Counted from the first letter of the stretch, positions 1 through 8,659 are shown. The stretch is 64,000 nucleotides of DNA from an uncultured Lachnospiraceae bacterium (GCA_947164605.1 CAMUXE010000008.1:37204-101203); one strand, 5' to 3'. The notes: generated by a model from the letters alone, not told the origin. Numbers and translations are program-made.

Positions 1-2
1 TA

Positions 3-989
3 ATCCTATATTTAAAATCGGGTCAGTTAGAGATCAAGTATCGCTTTTGGGGCCTTGTATGTGGCATGATTCCTGTGGCCAATATAATTGCCTTGCTTAT
101 AATACTCAAAGTTTCAATCAGCGAGCTGATCTTTGAGGGAAAGAAAATAAGACTTGATAAGAAGAGATACGATGAAAAAATCTGTCAAACCAAGTACCCA
201 ATCCTTATGGTACATGGTGTTTTCTTCAGAGATTTCACTCATTTCAATTATTGGGGCAGAATACCTGAAGAATTAGAGATTAATGGGGCAAGGATTTTCT
301 ATGGTGAGCATGAATCTGCGTCCAATGTCGAGGAAAGCGCCAATGAACTGGCTAGCCGCATAAGAAGCATAGTTGAGGAGACTGCTTGCACTAAGGTCAA
401 TGTTATCGCTCACTCAAAGGGTGGACTTGATATCAAGTATGCCATAAAGAACTGTGGTATTGGGGATATGGTTGCATCAGTGACTACAATCAACACACCT
501 CACAGGGGATGCGAATTTGCTGATTACCTTATGAATAAAGCTGGAGAGGACTTGAAGCGAAGAGTTGCAAAAGCATACAATGGTGCTTTTAAATTAGTCG
601 GTGATAAGCATCCTGATTTTATAGCCGCAGTCACTGATTTGACCGCAAGTACCTGCAAGAAGATATCGGAAGATACTGATGATTTTGACTATAAATCAGC
701 AGCTATCTTTACCCAAAGTGTGGGATCTAGACTGAAAAAGGCCAGAGGGGGCAAGTTCCCGCTAAATATGTCATATCTTTTTGTGAAGAATTTTGATGGA
801 CCTAATGACGGATTGGTTGGAAAAGAATCATTTCCATGGGGAGAAAAGTTCACATTTCTAGAGAATAAGTATTCAAAAGGAATCTCTCATGGTGACATGA
901 TTGATCTAAACAGGATCAATATAAAGGGATTTGATGTGAGAGAATTTTATGTAAATCTGGTTAGTGATTTAAAAAGCAGAGGCCTCTAA
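3..989 (+). CDS. Lipase-like alpha/beta hydrolase with N-terminal membrane segment, 5'-truncated by the window
   Basis: The reading frame is open back to base 3 without a stop, so the gene starts upstream of the window; an internal ATG at 66 has no convincing ribosome binding site. Counting from that ATG, residues 1-20 are a hydrophobic segment that probably ends an N-terminal membrane domain. An alpha/beta hydrolase fold follows: PILMVHG forms the oxyanion strand, AHSKGG carries the nucleophile Ser117, GPNDGLVG supplies the likely acid Asp248 and SHGD the catalytic His275. This matches triacylglycerol-lipase/esterase relatives of the LipA type. The substrate is unknown; an acyl ester handled at the membrane is likely. 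The stop codon lies inside the terminator hairpin, so nothing follows it in an operon. Confidence 0.8.
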   Translation: MLYLKSGQLEIKYRFWGLVCGMIPVANIIALLIILKVSISELIFEGKKIRLDKKRYDEKICQTKYPILMVHGVFFRDFTHFNYWGRIPEELEINGARIFYGEHESASNVEESANELASRIRSIVEETACTKVNVIAHSKGGLDIKYAIKNCGIGDMVASVTTINTPHRGCEFADYLMNKAGEDLKRRVAKAYNGAFKLVGDKHPDFIAAVTDLTASTCKKISEDTDDFDYKSAAIFTQSVGSRLKKARGGKFPLNMSYLFVKNFDGPNDGLVGKESFPWGEKFTFLENKYSKGISHGDMIDLNRINIKGFDVREFYVNLVSDLKSRGL

Positions 990-1000
990 GCCTCTGCTTT
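973..1000. terminator. Bidirectional rho-independent terminator
   Basis: An 11-bp perfect stem (973-983 with 990-1000) encloses the lipase stop codon in its loop. A-run and T-run flanks allow it to stop both the lipase transcript and the convergent LysR gene. Confidence 0.85.
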
Positions 1001-1042
1001 AATTATATATATGCAAATTAGGATAATTATTATCAAATGTGA

Positions 1043-1918
1043 TTAGAGATCTTTGGCAAGGTTTATTAAGTATGACTCGAATTCTGATGTCAGAGGATTC
1101 ATAAGCTCATTGCTGCTTCGAGCAAGGATTACCTGGCTCTCAATTGACAAGTCATCAACCTTTTTGCTCACAACATCCTTATCTTTAATCATAGAAAGGG
1201 CTGATTCAGGTACAATACCTATACCCAGATCAGATTCTACAAAGTAAATAGTTGTTCTGGCATCTGCGTTGACACAAGAAAACTTTGCTCTAAGGTCTTG
1301 TTTCTCAAATTCCTTCTGAATAGGAGCTTTCCATCGGTGATATGTCACAAGTGGCATAGTCATGAGATCTTTCAGCTTTAAAGTCGGATTGGCCTCTAAA
1401 ATCTCCTTTTTTCCTATAGCAACTAACTTGTCAGAAAAAAGAGTGTGACAAGTCAGACCATTGTTGTTGAAAGGGGTTCTGAGAAGGGCAAGCGGAATCT
1501 CATTAGATGAAAGTTTATTTAAGAGAGAAAAAGTGTCACCCTCTGTTATATCAAAGGCTATGCCAGGCTTTGTCTTATAGAAATTTCCAATCCAAGTCAG
1601 GGCGTGAGAGGAGACAAGGGACGACACAATGCCTATCTTGATAGTTTTCTGAGAGTTAAGTCCTACATCCTTGGTCTCATCTATAGCCTGATTTTTAAGG
1701 TCGATGATTGATACACAGTACTGATACAGAGTTTTTCCAGCATCTGTAAGTTCTATGTGTCTGGCTCCTCTGTAAAAAAGCTGACAGCCGAGTTCATCTT
1801 CAAGCTTTGATATTTGGCTGGAAAGTGGTGGCTGTGACATAAATAATTTTTTTGAAGCCGCAGAAATACTGCCTTCATCGACTACAGTTTTAAAATAAGT
1901 AAGCTGTTTAATATCCAT
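1043..1918 (-). CDS. LysR-family transcriptional regulator
   Basis: At 291 residues this has the usual LysR length. The N-terminal winged helix-turn-helix (residues 1-60) carries the family pattern: FKTVVDEGSISAASKKLFMSQ is followed by PPLSSQISKLEDELG and then LFYRG. Residues 90-291 form the effector-binding domain with two periplasmic-binding-like lobes. It would act as a DNA-binding regulator of a neighbouring or divergent gene. It diverges from the cation-efflux gene at 2312, but a riboswitch there makes that a less obvious target; LysR genes also sit near DUF3737 and nitroreductase genes in related bacteria (from memory). The ligand cannot be told from sequence. The ATG is preceded by an AAGGGAG-like site. 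Confidence 0.92.
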   Translation of the reverse strand: MDIKQLTYFKTVVDEGSISAASKKLFMSQPPLSSQISKLEDELGCQLFYRGARHIELTDAGKTLYQYCVSIIDLKNQAIDETKDVGLNSQKTIKIGIVSSLVSSHALTWIGNFYKTKPGIAFDITEGDTFSLLNKLSSNEIPLALLRTPFNNNGLTCHTLFSDKLVAIGKKEILEANPTLKLKDLMTMPLVTYHRWKAPIQKEFEKQDLRAKFSCVNADARTTIYFVESDLGIGIVPESALSMIKDKDVVSKKVDDLSIESQVILARSSNELMNPLTSEFESYLINLAKDL

Positions 1919-2092
1919 ATTTTTTTAAGACTCCCTTCTTATAGCTATATCATATTTGTATATAAAAGCAAATATTTAAGCATTAACATATAGATGAACT
2001 AATAATAACCTAATGTTGTCAATATTTCAATATAAAAGCTAAATAATTATGTAAAGTATATATTATAAAAACAAAATATGTAAAAATAAATA

Positions 2093-2121
2093 TTTACTAA
2101 AGCGGGTTCCTGTGCTAGAAT
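2093..2121 (+). promoter_or_regulatory. Promoter of the NiCo riboswitch/cation-efflux gene
   Basis: TTTACT (2093-2098), a 17-nt spacer and an extended -10 element TGC-TAGAAT (-10 at 2116-2121). It places the transcription start at about 2122-2128, right at the start of the riboswitch. Confidence 0.7.
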
Positions 2122-2123
2122 AT

Positions 2124-2225
2124 GTCTACAGGCTTCTTGGAAAAGAAGACCGGGTCGCATAAGCGACAGCAGAGTGAGAGAGAGATTACACCTGCGGGAC
2201 CCAATCGCCCCGCAGGTGTTTTTTT
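2124..2225 (+). promoter_or_regulatory. NiCo (czcD-type) riboswitch with terminator expression platform
   Basis: The segment follows the NiCo aptamer layout as I recall it. ACAGGC is followed by a hairpin (CTTCTT/AGAAG), then CCGGG, a second hairpin (TCGC-ATAA-GCGA), CAGCAGA, GATTACACCTG and CGGGAC. The last aptamer helix pairs GCAG(A)GTG (2170-2177) with CACCTGC (2189-2195). The same 3' strand (2188-2198) also forms an 11-bp terminator stem with 2209-2219 before six U residues. The two folds exclude each other, so metal binding should stabilise the aptamer and allow read-through into the metal exporter. The outer P1 helix is short (GTC with GAC) and may be partly missing given the predicted start site. 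Confidence 0.82.
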
Positions 2226-2311
2226 ATACTTTTTGAGGATTGCCCTTGCTTCAATTCTATGTATATGGAGCTAAAAGCTCACATGCAGGTAAATATTTGG
2301 AGGTGTCTTAT

Positions 2312-3205
2312 ATGACAGTAAACACAAAAGAGTTAGACTTTCAAAAAGCCGTTAACAAGGTATCAGCAACAACTATACTAGGAAATGTGCTTCTTTCTGC
2401 CTTGAAACTTATTGCGGGTGTATTCGGTCATTCAGGAGCTATGATTTCAGATGCAGTTCATTCATTGTCAGATGTCATAACAACAGTTATTGCCTGGTTG
2501 GGAGTAAGATTATCAAAAAAACAGGCAGACAAGGAACATCCTTATGGACATGATAGGTTTGAGTGCCTGGCTTCACTTATACTGGGAGCTCTGCTTTTAG
2601 TGACAGGCATAATGATAGGATATACAGGCCTTAAAAAAATTTTTGCAGGCAATTATCAGGATCTGGCTATACCAGGTACGATTGCCCTTATTGCAGCTAT
2701 TGTCTCAATTGTTGTAAAGGAAGGCATGTTTTGGTACACAAGATACTATGCTAAAAAACTCAATTCTGCAGCTTTTATGGCCGATGCCTGGCATCACAGG
2801 TCAGATGCTTTGTCATCAATTGGCTCCTTTATAGGTATAGGCGGTGCTATGCTTGGCTATCCTATACTCGATCCTGTAGCCAGTGTTGCAATAGCTGTCT
2901 GTATCATTAAAGTTTCCTATGATATCTACAAGGATGCAGTGTCAAAGATTATGGATACTGCCTGTGATGAAAAGACAGAGGATGAAATTAGAGAATTTAT
3001 AAGAAGTCAGGATGGTGTTGTAAGACTTGATATGCTTCACACAAGACTTTTTGGCAACGCAATCTATGTAGATGCTGAGATTGCTGCAGATGCTGATCTC
3101 AACTTAAGACAGGCCCACGAGATAGCAGAGAGAGTCCATATAGGAGTTGAAAATAATTTTGAGAATGTGAAGCATGTTATGGTACATGTAAATCCAGCTG
3201 ATTAG
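2312..3205 (+). CDS. Cation diffusion facilitator (CDF) metal efflux transporter
   Basis: The start at 2312 is chosen because TTGGAGGTG lies 7 nt upstream; an in-frame TTG at 2240 would begin inside the U-tract area. The 297-residue protein has six predicted membrane spans followed by a cytoplasmic domain of about 85 residues, the standard CDF plan. Metal-site motifs are visible in helix 2 (SDAVHSLSD) and helix 5 (ADAWHHRSDA), and HPYGHDRFE marks the loop between helices 2 and 3. It should export divalent metal in exchange for protons. The upstream NiCo riboswitch points to Co2+/Ni2+, although CDF proteins of this sequence type may also carry Zn2+, Fe2+ or Mn2+. Confidence 0.93.
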   Translation: MTVNTKELDFQKAVNKVSATTILGNVLLSALKLIAGVFGHSGAMISDAVHSLSDVITTVIAWLGVRLSKKQADKEHPYGHDRFECLASLILGALLLVTGIMIGYTGLKKIFAGNYQDLAIPGTIALIAAIVSIVVKEGMFWYTRYYAKKLNSAAFMADAWHHRSDALSSIGSFIGIGGAMLGYPILDPVASVAIAVCIIKVSYDIYKDAVSKIMDTACDEKTEDEIREFIRSQDGVVRLDMLHTRLFGNAIYVDAEIAADADLNLRQAHEIAERVHIGVENNFENVKHVMVHVNPAD

Positions 3206-3213
3206 GTTAATTT

Positions 3214-3248
3214 AGCCTCTCACCAATTTGTGGTGAGAGGCTTTTTTG
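3214..3248 (+). terminator. Rho-independent terminator after the CDF gene
   Basis: A 12-bp stem AGCCTCTCACCA/TGGTGAGAGGCT with a 5-nt loop is followed by TTTTTT. Confidence 0.9.
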
Positions 3249-3404
3249 TCAACATAAGGAAATAAGCGGGACAAAAGATAAGGGGAAATTTAAATTTTTC
3301 TAGTTTTTTATTTTTATTATTATTTCTCTTTTATTGTAATCCTATAATGTTGATAGTAGAATTTAAATAGAAATTGATATGATGGACTTATTTGGGAGAA
3401 GAAC

Positions 3405-4328
3405 ATGAGAGAAAAAGAAATGATTAACATAGACATTACAAAAGATATAGATGGGAATAAGCAAAGATATAATCCACTTCAAAGGCATGATGAGGAAATA
3501 TCACAAGAAAAGCTCACAGGTGAGAGGGCACTATACAGGGCCAGAAATCTAAAGGTTCATGACAGTGTCTTTATGGATGGCGAGTCTCCACTTAAGGAGA
3601 GCGCGAATATTGAACTTTATGGCTGTGAATTTCAGTACAAGTATCCACTCTGGTATTCTCAAAACATATATGCAAAGGATTGCACCTGGCAGGAAATGGG
3701 AAGATCTGGAGTTTGGTACACAAAGCATATTGAGGTAGTTGATTCTGTAATTGCAGCCCCAAAGAACTTCAGACGCTGTGAGGATGTTAAAATCACAAGA
3801 TCATCTATGCCAGATGCAAAGGAAACTTTTTGGATGTGTAAGGATATAAAGCTTGATATGGTCACTGCCAAGGGGGATTACTTTGGTATGAACTGCGATG
3901 GCGTAGAACTTGATCACTTCATACTTTACGGAAATTACGCATTTGACGGGGCTAAGAATATTCATGTAAAGAACAGTAAGCTTATAACTAAGGACTGTTT
4001 CTGGAACTGTGAGAATGTCGTGGTTGAGGATTCATTTATATCCGGTGAGTATCTGGCTTGGAATACAAAGAATATCACCTTTATCAACTGTACTATAGAG
4101 TCTGACCAGGGACTTGATTATATTGATGGCTTGAAGATGGTTAACTGCAAGTTGGTAAATACAGGCTATGCCTTCGAATATAGCAAGGATATAGACGCAG
4201 AAGTTGTTTCAAAGCTGGATTCAATCTTAAATCCAGGCAACGGCAGAATAAGGGTAAAAGCCTTGGATAAGCTTATAATTGAAGATGAGAACTGTGATTT
4301 TACTAAGACTGAAATCGTCAATAGTTGA
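3405..4328 (+). CDS. DUF3737-family parallel beta-helix protein
   Basis: A 307-residue soluble protein whose whole length is made of short repeating strands ending in Asn/Asp/Cys turns (for example IELYGCEF, IHVKNSKL, VVVEDSFI, ITFINCTI, LKMVNCKL). This is the pattern of a right-handed parallel beta helix. The sequence recalls the DUF3737 family of Firmicutes, which has no known function. There is no signal peptide or membrane segment. GGGAGAAG sits 4 nt before the ATG; a second ATG at 3420 is an alternative. A -10-like TATAAT lies at 3343. The gene stands alone but is followed by a nitroreductase on the same strand. Confidence 0.82.
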   Translation: MREKEMINIDITKDIDGNKQRYNPLQRHDEEISQEKLTGERALYRARNLKVHDSVFMDGESPLKESANIELYGCEFQYKYPLWYSQNIYAKDCTWQEMGRSGVWYTKHIEVVDSVIAAPKNFRRCEDVKITRSSMPDAKETFWMCKDIKLDMVTAKGDYFGMNCDGVELDHFILYGNYAFDGAKNIHVKNSKLITKDCFWNCENVVVEDSFISGEYLAWNTKNITFINCTIESDQGLDYIDGLKMVNCKLVNTGYAFEYSKDIDAEVVSKLDSILNPGNGRIRVKALDKLIIEDENCDFTKTEIVNS

Positions 4329-4404
4329 GAAGACAGAGGCAAAAATTGAGAAGACAGAGGCTTTTACTTAGACAGCAAGGAGGCGACTAAAGGAGGTTAT
4401 TATT

Positions 4405-4929
4405 ATGAACGAGACATTAAAAGTATTAGAGAGCCGCAGAAGTTGTAGAAAGTTTGACCCAAGTAGAGCAGTATCTGAAGAAGATATTCAGGCTATTGTA
4501 AAAGCTGGCACTTATGCCCCAAGTGGCATGGGTAAGCAGAGCCCAATCATCATCGCTGTATCTAACAAGGAGGTCAGAGACCAACTCTCTAAAATCAATG
4601 CGCAAGCTATGGGAACAAGTATTGATCCATTTTATGGAGCACCTGTTGTACTCGTAGTTTTGGCCAATGCTGATATTCCAACCTACATCTATGATGGAGC
4701 TCTGGTTATGGGCAATCTTATGAATGCGGCCGAGAGCTTGGGCTTAGCTAGCATCTGGATTCACAGAGCAAGAGAAGAGTTTGAGGCAGACTTTGGAAAA
4801 AATATTCTCGCAGACCTTGGCATTGAAGGCAACTATGTTGGTATAGGAAACTGTGCAATTGGTTATGCAGCAAGTGATTTACCTAAGGCAGCTCCAAGAA
4901 AAGAAGATTATGTTTATTATTTAAAATAA
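4405..4929 (+). CDS. Nitroreductase-family FMN oxidoreductase
   Basis: The 174-residue protein is a compact nitroreductase. RRSCRKFDP near residue 11 is the FMN-phosphate-binding start, APSGMGKQSP the substrate/FMN loop, and LGLASIWIHR plus GIGNCAIGY the C-terminal FMN contacts. It probably reduces quinones, nitro compounds or enones with NAD(P)H as a cytoplasmic homodimer. AAAGGAGG lies 8 nt before the ATG. Between the DUF3737 gene and this gene a 16-nt sequence (TTGAGAAGACAGAGGC) occurs twice in tandem (4325-4361). A second, longer nitroreductase lies at 23917. Confidence 0.9.
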   Translation: MNETLKVLESRRSCRKFDPSRAVSEEDIQAIVKAGTYAPSGMGKQSPIIIAVSNKEVRDQLSKINAQAMGTSIDPFYGAPVVLVVLANADIPTYIYDGALVMGNLMNAAESLGLASIWIHRAREEFEADFGKNILADLGIEGNYVGIGNCAIGYAASDLPKAAPRKEDYVYYLK

Positions 4930-4980
4930 GCAATATTTTGAAAATTGTCTAAGATGAGAAAAATTAAGTATAGGATTTTA

Positions 4981-5011
4981 AAGTGGCTGGCACTTAGTCA
5001 GCCACTTTTTT
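4981..5011 (+). terminator. Rho-independent terminator
   Basis: AAGTGGCTG pairs with CAGCCACTT around a 9-nt loop, followed by a T run. Confidence 0.85.
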
Positions 5012-5187
5012 GTGTTTTATTCTATCTATCTGACTTTCAGGGCCCATTTAAGGCCCCAAAAAGCTGTTTATTTAGAGCTTTTTCTATGCTAAAATTATAT
5101 TGGTTTTGTTTCAAAAATTATGGCTAGAGCTTTTTGCAAATATGTCATAATTATGTCAATAATTGATGTCATAGGATAGGAGAAAAT

Positions 5188-5345
5188 ATGATTCAATGCC
5201 AAAATTGTGGTGGTGCCTTAAAATTTGACATTGCCAGTCGAGTCATCTTCAGACAGATCGGGTTCTTCCGGAGGAGGCAGTGGCTTCTCTGGTGGCGGAG
5301 GAGGAGGCGGTGGCTTCTCGTCAGGAGGCGGACACGGCTTCTAAA
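5188..5345 (+). pseudogene. Collapsed zinc-ribbon/Gly-rich-tail protein remnant
   Basis: A start with a good ribosome site (ATAGGAGAAAAT before ATG 5188) opens into MIQCQNCGGALKFDI, the beginning of a zinc-ribbon protein. From about base 5240 a different frame encodes ESSSDRSGSSGGGSGFSG followed by a polyglycine tail ending HGF and a stop at 5343-5345. Such Ser/Gly-rich tails end membrane proteins of the TPM/YgcG kind. The two ends are therefore the N- and C-termini of one gene joined out of frame by a large internal deletion. Read straight through, the first frame gives an unlikely Arg/Trp-rich tail. Confidence 0.7.
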
Positions 5346-5377
5346 TTTAGATTAATAAAAAAGATAGGAAAGAAAAA

Positions 5378-6877
5378 ATGCCAGTTTTTGATTTTAATGC
5401 AAGTAAAGAAGATAAGGAAAAATCTATAGTAACCTATGAAATATTCAGATCAGCAGTCTCAAACCCTAGCCCTGAAGAGCCAATTATGATAATTGACGTC
5501 AAGTCATGGCCTTCAAGCACTAAGGCTTTGACTCACCACAGCTTGGGAATCTTTACAAATCCAGTAAAGAGGACTTCTTTCGAATTTGAGACAGAGAGCG
5601 GAGTTGTGAGTGCAGATATCTTAAAGATTGATGCCAGGTTTGTAAACCTGTGCAAGTGGCTAGGTGAGAACCATATCAAGGTTCGCTTATCAGGCCAACT
5701 TTTTGATGATGGTTACCATGTGTGTAAGATAAAGGAACAGGCCTTTGGCGGTGGAACCAAGCTTTCAAGCGAAGATGGTTTCCTTCAGTTTATGATTGAC
5801 AGACTTCTTGCAAGTGAAGCTCCGGAGGATCTGGGCGAATTTGACGATGACGAGCTTGAAAATGGCGATATCTTAAAGCTCACAAGCATACAGTCAATCA
5901 CAGACTTTATCAACTGTGCAGGAAGAACCCTGCCTGATAATATTCAGCTTTGGGCCAGAAGAAATCTGGCAGTTGCAAGATCTAACGAAGTGTCTCAGGA
6001 AGAGCGCAGACACGCTCAGAGAGCCCTTTCCATCATGCTCAATATTCAGTGGAAGAGCAACTTCTTTGAATCAATAGACCCAGTCAGGGCCAGAGAAATA
6101 CTTGATGAGGAGCTCTACGGTCTTGAGAGCGTAAAGCAGAGAATCATTGAGACAATTATTCAGATTAACAGAACTCACACCCTGCCAGCTTACGGACTTC
6201 TTCTCGCGGGTCCTGCAGGTATAGGTAAGTCTCAGATTGCCTACGCAGTTGCAAGAATTCTTAGACTGCCATGGACTAATCTTGATATGAGCTCAATCAA
6301 TGACCCAGAGCAGCTTACAGGAAGCTCTAGAGTATATGCCAATGCTAAGCCGGGTATCGTCATGGAGGCATTCTCGATATCAGGAGAGTCCAATCTTGTC
6401 TTTATTATCAATGAGCTTGATAAGGCCAATTCTGGCAAGGGCAACGGAAACCCTGCAGATGTTCTTCTCACTTTGCTTGATAACATTGGATTTACAGATA
6501 ATTATATGGAGTGCATGATTCCTACAACTGGCGTTTACACAATCGCAACTGCCAACGATAAGTGCAATATCTCAGCACCATTGATGTCTCGTTTTGCAGT
6601 TATTGATATACCAGACTACAGCCCAGAGGAGAAGCAGGAAATATTCTCTAACTTCGTTCTTCCAAAGATTCTTAAGAGAATGGGCATGAAGACTGAAGAA
6701 GTCAAGGTTACAAAGGATGGAGTGGCCAAGATAGTAGAGGTTTACTCACAGACAACTGGTATCAGAGACTTGGAGCAGGCTGCAGAGCATATTGCGGCCA
6801 ATGCTTTGTACAAGATTGAAGTGGACAAGGTTGCAAGCGTCACTTATGATGCAAAGATGATTGAGGAACTGCTCTAA
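5378..6877 (+). CDS. Lon-like AAA+ ATPase lacking a protease domain
   Basis: The 499-residue protein has an N-terminal region (1-225) I do not recognise. A helical linker with DEELYGLESVKQRI follows, which is the signature leading into the Lon AAA+ module. The ATPase core holds Walker A GPAGIGKS (278-285) and Walker B VFIINELDK (about 341-348); TIATAND is sensor 1, SRFAVIDI the arginine-finger region and GIRDLEQA sensor 2. The protein ends there: the Lon Ser/Lys protease domain and the Lon N-domain are absent. It is probably a remodelling ATPase rather than a protease. It directly follows the zinc-ribbon/Gly-rich remnant, which may once have been its membrane partner (inference). Confidence 0.85.
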   Translation: MPVFDFNASKEDKEKSIVTYEIFRSAVSNPSPEEPIMIIDVKSWPSSTKALTHHSLGIFTNPVKRTSFEFETESGVVSADILKIDARFVNLCKWLGENHIKVRLSGQLFDDGYHVCKIKEQAFGGGTKLSSEDGFLQFMIDRLLASEAPEDLGEFDDDELENGDILKLTSIQSITDFINCAGRTLPDNIQLWARRNLAVARSNEVSQEERRHAQRALSIMLNIQWKSNFFESIDPVRAREILDEELYGLESVKQRIIETIIQINRTHTLPAYGLLLAGPAGIGKSQIAYAVARILRLPWTNLDMSSINDPEQLTGSSRVYANAKPGIVMEAFSISGESNLVFIINELDKANSGKGNGNPADVLLTLLDNIGFTDNYMECMIPTTGVYTIATANDKCNISAPLMSRFAVIDIPDYSPEEKQEIFSNFVLPKILKRMGMKTEEVKVTKDGVAKIVEVYSQTTGIRDLEQAAEHIAANALYKIEVDKVASVTYDAKMIEELL

Positions 6878-6987
6878 GAAAGCTTAGGTCAAATATGCCG
6901 CCATAGCCTTAACAGTCCTGACCTATATACCAGTCTTTTTCTATCAAAGACAGAAGATGAGAAGGGTAAGACTTTGGTGATATAAAT

Positions 6988-7031
6988 TAAAAAGAGCTAT
7001 AAGAGATTAAGTCTCTTATAGCTCTTTTTTG
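6988..7031. terminator. Bidirectional terminator between the AAA+ gene and thiC
   Basis: A 16-bp stem (AAAGAGCTATAAGAGA with TCTCTTATAGCTCTTT) is flanked by A and T runs and serves both convergent genes. Confidence 0.9.
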
Positions 7032-7053
7032 TCATATAATTATTTAGCTGATA

Positions 7054-8367
7054 TTAGAGAATATCTATCATCTCACCTGCGAGGGCCTTGTTCATGCTTC
7101 TTACAGCACAGAACTTGCCGCACATAGAGCAGGTATCACTGTGATCATCCTCTGGAAGTCTGCTGTCTCGGATTGCTTTGGCAACTTCTGGGTCGAGAGC
7201 TTCCTTGTACTGGGCATCCCAATCAAGCTTTCTTCTGGCATCTGCCATGCGATCATCCTGTTCTCTAGCACCTGGAAGACCCTTAGCAATATCGGCAGCA
7301 TGAGCTGCGATGCGGCTTGCAATGATACCGTTTCTAACATCATCAACATTAGGAAGGGCAAGATGCTCAGCTGGTGTTACATAGCAGAGGAATGAAGCAC
7401 CGGACATGGCGGCAATTGCGCCTCCGATAGCTGCTGTTATGTGGTCGTATCCTGGAGCTATGTCAGTCACGAGAGGTCCTAAAACATAGAATGGTGCTCC
7501 CTTGCAGACACTTTCCTGAACCTTCATATTGGCCGCAATCTGGTCCATAGGAACATGGCCTGGACCCTCAACCATAACCTGAACGTCACGCTCCCAAGCA
7601 CGCTCTGTGAGTTCGCCCAGTCTTAAGAGCTCTTCGAGCTGAACTCCATCAGTGGCATCAGCAAGACAACCAGGTCTGCAGGCATCACCGAGGCTGACTG
7701 TAACGTCGTGCTCACGGCATATTTCAAGAATTTCATCGTAGTATTCGTAGAAAGGATTTTCCTCGCCAGTCATGGACATCCATGCGAAAACAAGGCTGCC
7801 GCCTCTGCTGACAATATTCATCTTTCTCTTGCCAGACTTAATCTGCTCGATAGTCTTTCTTGTGATTCCACAATGGAGGGTTACAAAATCAACACCGTCC
7901 TCAGCGTGCAATCTGACAACATCGACAAAGTCCTTGGCAGTAAGAGTTGCAAGGTCTCTCTGGTAGTGGATTACAGAGTCATATACAGGTACTGTTCCGA
8001 TCATTGCTGGGCACTCACTGCAGAGCTTCTGTCTGAAAGGCTGTGTATTACCATGGCTTGAAAGGTCCATGATTGCTTCAGCGCCTAAATTTACAGCATT
8101 CATAACCTTCTGCATTTCAATGTCGTAATCCTTGCAATCTCGGCTAATGCCAAGATTAACGTTTATCTTAGTGCGGAGAGCCTTACCTACACCGTTAGGA
8201 TCAAGTCCCTTGTGGCCTGGATTTGCGGGGATGACAACCTTACCCTCAGCGATAAGGCCTCTGAGCTTATCCTCGTCCATTCTCTCTTTCTTTGCTACAA
8301 TCTGCATCTCTGGAGTGATGATGCCTTTTCTTGCAGCTTCCATCTGAGTTTTGTAATTTCTTTCCAA
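7054..8367 (-). CDS. thiC: Phosphomethylpyrimidine synthase ThiC
   Basis: This radical SAM enzyme rearranges 5-aminoimidazole ribotide to hydroxymethylpyrimidine phosphate for thiamine synthesis. The 437-residue length is that of the short clostridial ThiC. PANPGHKG, SRDCKDYDIE, LHCGITR, SRGGS and VEGPGHVPMDQI mark the barrel. The C-terminal cluster motif is CSMCGKFC (413-420), a C-x2-C-x3-C spacing that is one residue shorter than the textbook C-x2-C-x4-C. Translation begins at TTG 8367, supported by AGGAGGA 8 nt upstream; no ATG lies at a matching position. No other thiamine gene is adjacent. Expression is under the TPP riboswitch at 8451-8586. Confidence 0.96.
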   Translation of the reverse strand: MERNYKTQMEAARKGIITPEMQIVAKKERMDEDKLRGLIAEGKVVIPANPGHKGLDPNGVGKALRTKINVNLGISRDCKDYDIEMQKVMNAVNLGAEAIMDLSSHGNTQPFRQKLCSECPAMIGTVPVYDSVIHYQRDLATLTAKDFVDVVRLHAEDGVDFVTLHCGITRKTIEQIKSGKRKMNIVSRGGSLVFAWMSMTGEENPFYEYYDEILEICREHDVTVSLGDACRPGCLADATDGVQLEELLRLGELTERAWERDVQVMVEGPGHVPMDQIAANMKVQESVCKGAPFYVLGPLVTDIAPGYDHITAAIGGAIAAMSGASFLCYVTPAEHLALPNVDDVRNGIIASRIAAHAADIAKGLPGAREQDDRMADARRKLDWDAQYKEALDPEVAKAIRDSRLPEDDHSDTCSMCGKFCAVRSMNKALAGEMIDIL

Positions 8368-8450
8368 TTTTGAATCCTCCTAGTAGTATTTGTGGGTTAA
8401 GTGGTGCTCCCAGAACCCAAAGCTTAGCGAAAGACTTGCTTTCGCTAAAT

Positions 8451-8586
8451 AAAAAACACACAGCCTGATTTAGACTGTGCGTGAGAATTCAAAAATATAA
8501 AAGTTCCTACGTTGGCATTATCCAAATCAGGTATTAAGGTCGAAGTGAATAACTTCCTCTCAGCCGGTACGCCAGCTCCCTTCTGT
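8451..8586 (-). promoter_or_regulatory. TPP riboswitch with antiterminator/terminator for thiC
   Basis: Read on the minus strand, the aptamer (8503-8586) shows the THI-box landmarks GGGAGC, CTGAGAGG, ACCTGATTTGGATAA and TGCCAACGTAGGAA. Downstream, CGCACAG (8475-8481) pairs with CTGTGTG (8457-8463) to form a terminator before six T residues. The terminator loop carries AAATCAGG (8464-8471), exactly complementary to CCTGATTT (8524-8531) in the aptamer core. Without TPP this 8-bp pairing would act as antiterminator; with TPP the aptamer keeps that strand and the terminator forms. A further hairpin (TAGCGAAAG/CTTTCGCTA, 8426-8448) lies between it and the thiC ribosome site. Confidence 0.95.
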
Positions 8587-8598
8587 AATTTCTCTAGT

Positions 8599-8627
8599 AG
8601 TATAAACTAAAATTTATATTATGGCAA
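8599..8627 (-). promoter_or_regulatory. thiC promoter
   Basis: On the minus strand: TTGCCA (8622-8627), a 17-nt spacer and TATACT (8599-8604). It places the start just ahead of the TPP aptamer. Confidence 0.75.
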
Positions 8628-8659
8628 TGCCTAATTTGAATATTGCTCTTAAATGCCAA

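Noticed and set aside
4945..5127. Short frame after the nitroreductase
   Set aside because: It runs through a strong terminator hairpin and has no ribosome site; composition is that of AT-rich spacer.
7141..8347. Several plus-strand frames inside thiC
   Set aside because: They are antisense shadows of a gene whose protein is clearly recognisable.
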